This document shows positions 1 to 5,635 of a DNA stretch of 11,697 bases, one piece after another. The stretch comes from JAEZHK01 sp964575255 (GTDB lineage Bacteria; Bacillota; Clostridia; Christensenellales; Aristaeellaceae): contig CAZNPZ010000072.1 of assembly GCA_964575255.1 (NCBI GenBank), forward strand, positions 1 to 11,697. Reading direction: 5' to 3'. The position numbers and the translations under genes were made by a program. Positions within the stretch are counted from its first letter, which is position 1; every line of letters starts with the position of its first letter. Under the pieces are notes generated by a model. The model searched no databases, was not told the origin of the DNA, and worked only from the letters and a program-made list of their open reading frames with translations.

Positions 1-116
1 TAACTACAGCCTACCAGACGGCCAACCAATTTGCGAAAGATTCTTGACAGTACCAGATGCTATGAATTCAATCGCATAAAGCCAAATTCTGTCGTCGATT
101 CGCGTCATTAAAATTA
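1..116. other. Left-edge non-coding stretch, no convincing gene
   Basis: I see no well-supported gene here. A 34-codon frame runs on the minus strand from an ATG at 106-108 to a TAG at 4-6, but no Shine-Dalgarno sequence precedes it. On the plus strand, 2-79 is open from the window edge to a TAA at 77-79, so it could be the last 25 codons of a gene lying to the left. Neither peptide is one I recognise. The stretch is AT-richer than the operons further right. Confidence 0.3.
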
Positions 117-152
117 GCCCGCGCGTATGCGCGGGCCAAGTGCAGGTCAAGG
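117..152 (-). terminator. Intrinsic terminator inside a 36-bp repeat (copy 1)
   Basis: The 20-nt core at 117-136 folds into a perfect 8-bp GC stem (GCCCGCGC/GCGCGGGC) with a 4-nt loop. Read on the minus strand it is followed by TAATTTTA, a slightly displaced U-tract. It lies about 70-90 nt past the stop of the minus-strand gene at 224, so it is a plausible terminator for that gene. All 36 bases recur exactly at 1524-1559. The identity includes 16 bases on the upstream side of the stem (minus strand CCTTGACCTGCACTTG), so more than a hairpin is conserved. Confidence 0.65.
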
Positions 153-168
153 AGGCACGTGGCGGAAC

Positions 169-189
169 CCCGAAATCTTCCTGTTCGGG
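169..189. other. Small hairpin 3' of the peptidoglycan-binding gene
   Basis: CCCGAA (169-174) and TTCGGG (184-189) form a 6-bp stem around a 9-nt loop in the 3' untranslated stretch of the minus-strand gene ending at 224. There is no U-tract beside it. It may be an mRNA end structure or chance; confidence is low. Confidence 0.25.
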
Positions 190-223
190 ATCGCGAGAAG
201 AATCCGTTCTACCGTATAGCGAC

Positions 224-1426
224 TTACTTGGGCAATTGCCCGGTCAGGATCAATCGCTGCGTGGCTTCATCCGCGATACCTGTCGCCTCAATCCCCATAT
301 CCGTTTGATACTTGGAAATCGCTTCAACAGTCTTCTTTCCAAAATTTCCGTCTGGCGTTCCGCTAAGGTAACCCAACTCTACCAGCTTTTGCTGGACAGC
401 CAAAACCCCATCGCCACTGTCGCCTTTTTGAAGCGTACTTAGGACAACATCATCGCCCAGAACAATCGGCTTGCGTTTGTTCAGGTCAAACCAGATAGGC
501 GAATCAGAATCAGAAAGGTAGACCAGCATGGGCTTGTCCTCTTTGGAAATCAAAGTAGCCACAATGCCTTCGTTCTCTGCGCCCGCATAAAGTGTCTTCA
601 ACTCAGGCGTCATACCGGATACATATGACCTTTCATACGCGACGCCATCCGCGCTGGTGAAGGTGAAATCATAACTGTCAAGGTTCACGGGTTTGTCATC
701 CGGGGAGGAAATCACCGATGCCTTGATGCTGGCGATAATATATTCCTCGTTTTTCTTGGGTTTGTCGTTGTAACGGTTGAACTTCTTCACCATATCCCAT
801 GCGGCGGCTCCTCGGATTACGCTTGTTACGGTGATGTCCATCGTCGCGTTATTGTAATAAGTCTGCCCTTCATAACGGAATGTCGCCCCGACGGGAATGG
901 GGTCTTGTCGAGTGCCAGAGAATTCCAATTCGGGCTTTATTTCAGCCGTGATATTCTCAGCCGTGAGCGAAGGAATTGTGATCTGTCCGCCAAGAAGACT
1001 GTCATAGTCGGTCAGCCCGGTAAACTCGCCCACGACCGTCACCTTATCTTCTTCCAAAACACGCGGTGATTCGGAATCCGAGGAATACTCAACATAGAAC
1101 ATGTTGTCCGTATTCCCGTTCATTGCAATGCGGTACGTTGTGGATTCTATGCCCTCTATCACCTGCTCAACCGTTCCGTTGAATCGGATTTTCTCGCCAA
1201 TGTGAGGATCGGGATTGCGTGCGTATTCTCCATAATCAGCAATGAGGATATAACCGTCCAAAACCTCGGAAGAGGCTTTGGTGATCGCGGCGGTTACCTC
1301 ATTTTTCAGCGCATTCAATTCCTCGATTGTCATCGTCTCAAGGTCGATGGTCTCAGGCGCCGCATAAACGGAAATGGGTAGAAGAAGCATGGCAGCGAGA
1401 ATCAAGAGAATCAAGAAACGCTTCAT
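224..1426 (-). CDS. Secreted protein with DUF4352-like and peptidoglycan-binding domains
   Basis: This 400-aa protein is probably exported and holds on to the cell wall. Residues 1-22 are a Sec signal peptide (Lys-Arg, a long Leu/Ile core, then a VYA|AP type-I cleavage site with no lipobox Cys). An OB-fold-like stretch follows at about 70-160, with the motif GEKIRFNGTVEQV. Next comes an immunoglobulin-like segment of DUF4352 type (about 180-320). The C-terminus, about 335-395, is a clear PG_binding_1 domain (LQKGDSGDGVLAVQQKL, then the LGYL and DGNFG motifs). No catalytic domain is visible. I chose the ATG at 1424-1426 over an upstream in-frame start at 1474 because AGGAGGAG precedes it at the right distance and it begins the signal peptide directly. 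The gene is monocistronic, with its own promoter and terminator. Its coding sequence is less GC-rich than the neighbouring operons. Domain assignments come from reading motifs; the substrate or partner is unknown. Confidence 0.85.
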   Translation of the reverse strand: MKRFLILLILAAMLLLPISVYAAPETIDLETMTIEELNALKNEVTAAITKASSEVLDGYILIADYGEYARNPDPHIGEKIRFNGTVEQVIEGIESTTYRIAMNGNTDNMFYVEYSSDSESPRVLEEDKVTVVGEFTGLTDYDSLLGGQITIPSLTAENITAEIKPELEFSGTRQDPIPVGATFRYEGQTYYNNATMDITVTSVIRGAAAWDMVKKFNRYNDKPKKNEEYIIASIKASVISSPDDKPVNLDSYDFTFTSADGVAYERSYVSGMTPELKTLYAGAENEGIVATLISKEDKPMLVYLSDSDSPIWFDLNKRKPIVLGDDVVLSTLQKGDSGDGVLAVQQKLVELGYLSGTPDGNFGKKTVEAISKYQTDMGIEATGIADEATQRLILTGQLPK

Positions 1427-1466
1427 GGGTACTCTCCTCCTGGCAATATCTTCCGTGTATGACAAC

Positions 1467-1493
1467 ATTATCATATTACGTATATTATGTCAA
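1467..1493 (-). promoter_or_regulatory. Sigma-A-like promoter of the peptidoglycan-binding gene
   Basis: On the minus strand a perfect -35 TTGACA (1488-1493) is followed after 15 bp by GATAAT (1467-1472, 5 of 6 matches to the -10). A 17-bp alternative, TAATGT, is poorer. The stretch is AT-rich and sits 40-70 bp upstream of the start at 1426. The flanking bases ATGACAA (1459-1465) and TTGTCAT (1512-1518) form a 7-bp inverted repeat that could be a regulator site, but this is weak. Confidence 0.6.
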
Positions 1494-1523
1494 TGTGTTA
1501 ATTTATAAACATTGTCATGAAAA

Positions 1524-1559
1524 GCCCGCGCGTATGCGCGGGCCAAGTGCAGGTCAAGG
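1524..1559 (-). terminator. Intrinsic terminator inside a 36-bp repeat (copy 2)
   Basis: The sequence is identical to 117-152. The 8-bp GC stem at 1524-1543 is followed on the minus strand directly by TTTTCAT, a textbook intrinsic terminator. It would end the long minus-strand operon whose last gene stops at 1702. It also insulates the promoter of the next minus-strand gene, whose -35 lies only about 30 bp further on. Confidence 0.75.
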
Positions 1560-1574
1560 GGCGCTGCCCCTTGC

Positions 1575-1668
1575 GGGGCGCGGGGCGGAGTCCCGCATTT
1601 TTCTCTTCACGGGGCGCGGGGCGGAGCCCCGCATTTTTCTCTTCACGGGGTGCGGGGCGGAGCCCTGC
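1575..1668. repeat. 36-bp GC-rich tandem repeat, about 2.6 copies
   Basis: Two 36-bp units (1575-1610 and 1611-1646) differ at one position. A third partial unit (1647-1668) carries two C-to-T changes. Each unit contains a hairpin; in unit 2 it is perfect (GCGGGGC, loop GGA, GCCCCGC, 1616-1632). In units 1 and 2 the plus strand then reads ATTTTTCT, so each looks like a plus-strand terminator, although no plus-strand gene lies to the left. The array sits in the 3' untranslated region of the minus-strand operon, next to the 36-bp terminator repeat. Open frames across it are artefacts of the repeat. Confidence 0.8.
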
Positions 1669-1701
1669 AAAAGCGTCACTCCCCGCCTCTTAAGAACCTC
1701 T

Positions 1702-2745
1702 TTACTCCCCGACCCTGACCGCCCGCCCCTCCTCCGCCGACTTCGCGGCGGCGAAGATGGCGCGCATCGCCTTGACGGCCTCATAGCCTTCGGCGATGGA
1801 GGGCTTGTCCGTCAGGATGCTCTCGACGAACGCGTCGATCACGCCGGTCGAGCGGCGCTTGCCGGTGGTCTGCTCGGCGTTGGTCGTGATGTGGTCCAGT
1901 TCAAAGCGCTCGATTGTGCCATCCCTGCGTTCCAGGATCAAGGACTGGCGCGGGTCGTCGTACACGCGCAGCACGCCCTTCGTGCCGTAGATGCGGGTGG
2001 AGTTGTCCTCCTGCCCGTAGAACGTCCAACTGGCGCGTAGGACGCCCATGCCGCCCTGTTTCAGGCGCATGATGCACAGCGCGTTGTCGTCCACGCTGAT
2101 CGGCACACCCTCCGCCGATTTCTTGTCCAGCGTGCCGACAAACGCGGACGCTTCCACAATTTCGTCGCCGGTCAGGTAGTGGATCAGGTCGGCCTTGTGT
2201 ATGCCCAGATCCGCCAGCGCGCCGAACGCGGCCTTTGAGCGGTCAAAGAACCAGCTGTTGGCGTTGCCCGTCCAGATTTCGGGGCCGGAGTGCCCGAACG
2301 TGGTCAAAAACATCAGCACTCCGCCGATCTCGCCCGCCTCGATCAGTTCCCGCGTCTTCTGGTGCGCGGGCGCGAAGCGCTGGTTGTGCCCGATCATCAG
2401 ATGCTTGCCGGACGCCGCCGCGGCTGCGACCATCGCCTCGCACTCGGCGAGCGAGACCGCCATCGGCTTCTCGCACAAAACATGCTTGCCCGCGTTCAGG
2501 GCTTTGATGGTCATGTCCGCGTGATAGACGTTCGCGACGCACACGCTGACCGCGTCGAGGTCGGACGCGAGCAGCTCCTCTGCGCTTTCGCACACTTTGC
2601 CGCCAAACTGCTCGGCCATCAACTTCGCGCGCTCCGGCACTGCGTCGTACCACAGGTCGATCCTCGTGTTCGGGTTTTCCGAGTATTCCGGCGCGTGGCG
2701 AACCTCCGTGATTTTGCCGCAGCCCAGAATGCCGATCTTCAGCAT
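1702..2745 (-). CDS. Gfo/Idh/MocA-family NAD(P)-dependent dehydrogenase
   Basis: This 347-aa cytosolic oxidoreductase probably oxidises the sugar or polyol imported by the transporter encoded just upstream. The N-terminus is a Rossmann fold with GILGCGKI (5-12) for the dinucleotide. The family hallmark CEKPMA (91-96) carries the catalytic Lys93, followed by GHNQRF (119-124). The C-terminal half has DLGIHKADL (179-187), whose Asp179 and His183 match the conserved D-x3-H catalytic pair. Length is normal for the family. The start is taken at the ATG at 2743-2745, not the one at 2749-2751, because GGAGG (2754-2758) is 8 nt from the former and only 2 nt from the latter. It is the last gene of the operon, 21 nt after the permease stop. 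The substrate cannot be read from sequence; inositol, glucoside-type and aldose substrates are all known in this family. Confidence 0.9.
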   Translation of the reverse strand: MLKIGILGCGKITEVRHAPEYSENPNTRIDLWYDAVPERAKLMAEQFGGKVCESAEELLASDLDAVSVCVANVYHADMTIKALNAGKHVLCEKPMAVSLAECEAMVAAAAASGKHLMIGHNQRFAPAHQKTRELIEAGEIGGVLMFLTTFGHSGPEIWTGNANSWFFDRSKAAFGALADLGIHKADLIHYLTGDEIVEASAFVGTLDKKSAEGVPISVDDNALCIMRLKQGGMGVLRASWTFYGQEDNSTRIYGTKGVLRVYDDPRQSLILERRDGTIERFELDHITTNAEQTTGKRRSTGVIDAFVESILTDKPSIAEGYEAVKAMRAIFAAAKSAEEGRAVRVGE

Positions 2746-2766
2746 GCGCATGCCCTCCTTTAAACT

Positions 2767-3759
2767 TTATTTCCGCCTGCCCTGGGTGTTCTGAAGCAGT
2801 ACCGCGATGATGATGATGCCGCCCGAAATCGCGCCGTTCAAGAACGTCGGCACGTTCGCCATCGTCAGGATGTTGTTGATGATCTTGAACATCAGGACGC
2901 CCAGGAACGTTCCGATCACCTTGCCGCGGCCGCCGCTCATCGACGTGCCGCCGATCGCCACCGCCGCGATGGCGTCCATTTCAAACAGGTTGCCCGCGCT
3001 GGCGGCGGCGACCGCCATCACGCGCGAGGCATACAGCCAGCCCGCGAAGCCGCAGAGAAGCCCCGTGATCGTGAACACCAGCGTCTTGACCCTGTCCACG
3101 CTGACGCCCGCGAGGCGCGCGGAGGTCTCGTTGGAGCCGATCGCGTAGACGTGCTTGCCCAGCTTCGTGCGCTGCATGATCAGGCCGAACAGCAGCGCGA
3201 ACCCGATCAGCATCAACATCGGGAAGGGGATCTTCAGGCCGAAGAGCTGGATGTTCCCCGCCGCCACCATGCGGAACACTTCATAATTGGCCTTGTCCGA
3301 AACGGTGAACGGCCCCCCCTGCCCGATCTGGTTGATGATCGAGCGGCAGGCGGTCTGCACCGCGAGCGTCGCGATCATCGCGGGCATGTGCCCCTTGGAG
3401 ACCAGGACGCCGGTGAACGTTCCGATGAAGAGACCCAGCAAAAGGCAGAACAGCAGCGTCACCCAGATGTTTGAGGTCGCGTTCAGGACGAGGATCGAAA
3501 GGCCGGAGATGATCGCCACCTGCGAGCCGACCGAGATGTCGATCTGCCCGGCGCAGATGACCATCGTCATGCCCAGCGCGATGATGCCGGTCGGCGCGCT
3601 CTGCACGAAGATGTTGGAAATGTTCGTCCATCGGAAGAAGTTGGGGTTGAACGCCTGACCCAGGATCAGGAGCATGACAAACGACAGCCAGTAGCTGTAC
3701 TCCGACAGCAGTTTTTTCAGGTAGAACCTGGGAGAACGCGCCTGCGCCGTCTTAAGCAT
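2767..3759 (-). CDS. Sugar ABC transporter permease, RbsC type
   Basis: This 330-aa integral membrane protein of the BPD_transp_2 family (RbsC/XylH/MglC-like) is the channel of a carbohydrate ABC importer. It is hydrophobic throughout, with roughly 8-10 membrane segments. It has the family motif GMTMVICAGQIDISVGS (63-79), the cytoplasmic coupling region GSNETSARLAGV (208-219), and the late MDAIAAVAIGGTSMSGG motif (261-277). The ATG start (3757-3759) has GGAGGGG seven bases upstream and overlaps the end of the ATPase gene by 8 bp, so the two are translationally coupled. Only one permease gene is present; members of this family work as homodimers, so the transporter is complete. The substrate is unknown. 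Confidence 0.93.
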   Translation of the reverse strand: MLKTAQARSPRFYLKKLLSEYSYWLSFVMLLILGQAFNPNFFRWTNISNIFVQSAPTGIIALGMTMVICAGQIDISVGSQVAIISGLSILVLNATSNIWVTLLFCLLLGLFIGTFTGVLVSKGHMPAMIATLAVQTACRSIINQIGQGGPFTVSDKANYEVFRMVAAGNIQLFGLKIPFPMLMLIGFALLFGLIMQRTKLGKHVYAIGSNETSARLAGVSVDRVKTLVFTITGLLCGFAGWLYASRVMAVAAASAGNLFEMDAIAAVAIGGTSMSGGRGKVIGTFLGVLMFKIINNILTMANVPTFLNGAISGGIIIIAVLLQNTQGRRK

Positions 3760-5254
3760 GCCTTAACCCCTCCACATTCGCGCCGGTGGCGTAGTACATC
3801 ATGTCTTTTTCGGTGAGTTCCGAGCGAGTAAGCGAAGCGGCCACCCGCCCCATGTACATGACCATGCACCGATCCGCGAGCTTGTAAATCTCCGGGAATT
3901 CCGAACTGAACACCAGGATCGCCTTGCCGCTCTCGGCGAGGCGCAGGATCAGGTGGTAAATTTCAAACTTTGTGCCCACGTCGATGCCCTGCGTGGGGTT
4001 GTCGAAAATCAGGATATCGGCGTCGGTCTCCAGCCAGCGCCCCAGGATCACCTTTTGCTGGTTGCCGCCCGACAGCGACGTGATCGGGTTTTTCGGGTTG
4101 TCCGCCCTGATCGACAGCGCCTGCTTTTGCCGCGCGTAGCGCTGCGCCTCCAGCGCGGGGCGGATGAGCAGCTTTTTGAATTTGGTGTTGAAGAACGCCA
4201 TCGACGTGTTGTCCAGAATCGACAGGTGGTTCAGGATGCCGCGCTCCTTGCGCGCGCGCGGCACCATCGCGATGCCCTGGCGCATGTGGTGGAGGACACC
4301 GTTCCCGGTCTTGATGCGCCTGCCGTTCACCGTGATCTCGCCGGTCGCGGGTTCCGCGCCGAACAGCGCGTCCGCAAGCTGGTCGCGCCCGGAGCCCTGA
4401 AGGCCGGTGATGGCGATGATCTCGCCCTTGTGCAGGTCAAAGTCGATGCCTTGGAACGCGCTGCCGGAGAGGTTTTTGACCGACAGCGCCACTTCCGCGC
4501 GTGCGTAGCAGGGCTTGTGGCTCAGATCGTCGTCAAGAAGAGAACGGCCGATCATCATCTCGGTCAACTGCGCCTCGGTGATCTCATCAAAGCGGCCGCT
4601 GGCCACGTATTTGCCGTCCCGGAGCACGTAATAGGTTTCACAGATTTCAAACAGCTCCGGCATCTTGTGGGAGATGTAGATGAAGCTGACGCCCTCCAGC
4701 CGAAGCTGCCGCATGATCTCAAACAGATTTTCGATCTCGTGGGTGGACAGCGCGGTGGTCGGCTCGTCCATGATGATGAGTTCGCTTTTGAAGAGCAGCG
4801 CGCGCGCGATCTCCACCATCTGCTTTTCGGCGGGCTGCAGCGCCCCCACGACCGCCCACGGGTCGATGGAGACCTTCATGCGGGCAAAGACCTCGCGGCA
4901 CTTCGCGGCCATCGCCTTTTTATTGAGCAGCGGGCCGCTTCGGATTTCCTCCGCCAGGTACATGTTTTCAAACACCGTCAGGTCGTTGCAGAGGTTCAAT
5001 TCCTGATGGATGAAGCGGATGCCCAGCTTCATCGCGTGCATCGCGTTATCAATGGTAACTTTCTTGCCGTTCAGCAGAATCTGGCCGTCGTTCGGCTGAA
5101 ACGTCCCGGCCAGCACGTTCATCAGCGTCGATTTGCCCGCGCCGTTTTCGCCCATCAACCCCACGATTTCGCCCGGTTTCACGGTGAAATCCACATGATC
5201 CACCGCGCGAACCGGCCCGAAATCCACCACGATCCCCTTCATTTCAACGAGCAA
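3752..5254 (-). CDS. Sugar ABC transporter double ATPase, RbsA/MglA type
   Basis: This 500-aa protein with two fused nucleotide-binding domains powers the importer. Domain 1 is intact: Walker A GENGAGKST (35-43), Q-loop HQE (83-85), signature-like LQPAEKQ (139-145), Walker B IIMDE (160-164) and switch His196. Domain 2 has the degenerate P-loop GLQGSGR (284-290) normal for RbsA-type proteins and a good signature LSGGNQQ (394-400). Its Walker B reads IFDNP (416-420), with Asn419 where a catalytic Glu is expected, and Ser450-Ser451 stand where the switch His would be. Only domain 1 is therefore likely to hydrolyse ATP well. The start is a TTG (5252-5254): AGGGGG lies 7 nt upstream of it, while the first ATG (codon 5) is too far away. 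A 381-nt non-coding stretch separates it from the binding-protein gene. Confidence 0.93.
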   Translation of the reverse strand: MLVEMKGIVVDFGPVRAVDHVDFTVKPGEIVGLMGENGAGKSTLMNVLAGTFQPNDGQILLNGKKVTIDNAMHAMKLGIRFIHQELNLCNDLTVFENMYLAEEIRSGPLLNKKAMAAKCREVFARMKVSIDPWAVVGALQPAEKQMVEIARALLFKSELIIMDEPTTALSTHEIENLFEIMRQLRLEGVSFIYISHKMPELFEICETYYVLRDGKYVASGRFDEITEAQLTEMMIGRSLLDDDLSHKPCYARAEVALSVKNLSGSAFQGIDFDLHKGEIIAITGLQGSGRDQLADALFGAEPATGEITVNGRRIKTGNGVLHHMRQGIAMVPRARKERGILNHLSILDNTSMAFFNTKFKKLLIRPALEAQRYARQKQALSIRADNPKNPITSLSGGNQQKVILGRWLETDADILIFDNPTQGIDVGTKFEIYHLILRLAESGKAILVFSSEFPEIYKLADRCMVMYMGRVAASLTRSELTEKDMMYYATGANVEGLRHA

Positions 5255-5280
5255 AGGGCCACCCCCTAAGCGTTATGCCA

Positions 5281-5310
5281 CCGCGGGCCGACCGTCCGGC
5301 CGGCCCGCGG
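5281..5310. other. 10-bp GC hairpin upstream of the ATPase gene
   Basis: CCGCGGGCCG (5281-5290) and CGGCCCGCGG (5301-5310) form a perfect 10-bp inverted repeat around a 10-nt loop. In the operon's transcript it would stand just before the ribosome binding site of the TTG-started ATPase gene. No U-tract follows on the minus strand, so it is not a normal terminator. It could slow ribosomes or RNases and lower ATPase expression relative to the binding protein, or be part of the larger structured element at 5326-5594. Confidence 0.6.
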
Positions 5311-5325
5311 CAGACAAGACTTGTA

Positions 5326-5594
5326 CGTTGGTAACGGACTTCCCCATCGCCCCATTCAATCGTTCCCGGCGACATGCGCGCCGGGAACGTGTTTCCATAG
5401 CCAGTGCGAACACTGGCGGAGGAAACATTTCCGTAGGTCAGCGGGCCGACCGAAACTCGCAAGCGTTTCAGGCCAGCGAAGTCACTCCCGCGTTGAAAGA
5501 CCCGCAGGGGATTTCAACACTTTCGTCAGCGCGCCGCCCGGAAATCCGTATGGATTTCAGGCGCGCGCAATTCCTCTTCGGTCGTTACCCAATG
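5326..5594. ncRNA. Candidate multi-branched structured RNA, family not recognised
   Basis: Nothing here codes convincingly, yet the stretch is packed with hairpins. (a) 5361-5371 pairs with 5379-5389 (11 bp). (b) GTTTCC/GGAAAC (5391-5396, 5421-5426) encloses CCAGTG/CACTGG (5401-5406, 5411-5416). (c) GAAAC/GTTTC (5452-5456, 5465-5469) lies inside GCGGG/CCCGC (5441-5445, 5487-5491). (d) GTTGAAA/TTTCAAC (5492-5498, 5512-5518) encloses CCC/GGG with a GCA loop. (e) GCGCGCC/GGCGCGC (5529-5535, 5560-5566) encloses GAAATCC/GGATTTC (5541-5547, 5552-5558). All are enclosed by a helix of about 13 pairs joining 5326-5339 to 5581-5594, with two single-base bulges and one G-U pair. Strand is unclear: the internal loop of (d) reads GA opposite GA only on the plus strand (possible tandem sheared pairs), whereas the minus strand is the transcribed operon strand and gives a UUCG loop in (b). 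Folding was done by eye and function is unknown. Confidence 0.5.
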
Positions 5595-5626
5595 CAATTG
5601 AAAGCCGCGCAGCGGATCTCAATTGC
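5594..5626. other. Two-tier hairpin just past the binding-protein stop codon
   Basis: GCAATTGA (5594-5601) and TCAATTGC (5619-5626) form an 8-bp outer stem. CCGC/GCGG with a GCA loop forms an inner stem (5605-5608 and 5612-5615). On the minus strand this begins about 10 nt after the binding-protein stop and has no U-tract. Such hairpins often protect the 3' end of binding-protein mRNA from RNases, giving more binding protein than membrane subunits. The outer arm touches the last base of the long-range helix of the structured element. Confidence 0.55.
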
Positions 5627-5635
5627 CAGTAGGCG

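Noticed and set aside
117..1668. CRISPR array suggested by the 36-bp repeats
   Set aside because: The terminator repeats are 1.4 kb apart with a gene between them, and the tandem units abut without spacers. No cas genes are present.
1327..2040. 237-codon plus-strand frame with repeated peptide units
   Set aside because: The repeated peptide comes from reading through the 36-bp tandem DNA repeat. The rest is antisense to two supported genes.
3953..5269. 438-codon plus-strand open frame opposite the ATPase gene
   Set aside because: It is rich in Arg, His, Val and Asp runs typical of the antisense reading of a GC-rich gene, has no family motif, and lies opposite an unmistakable RbsA-type ATPase.
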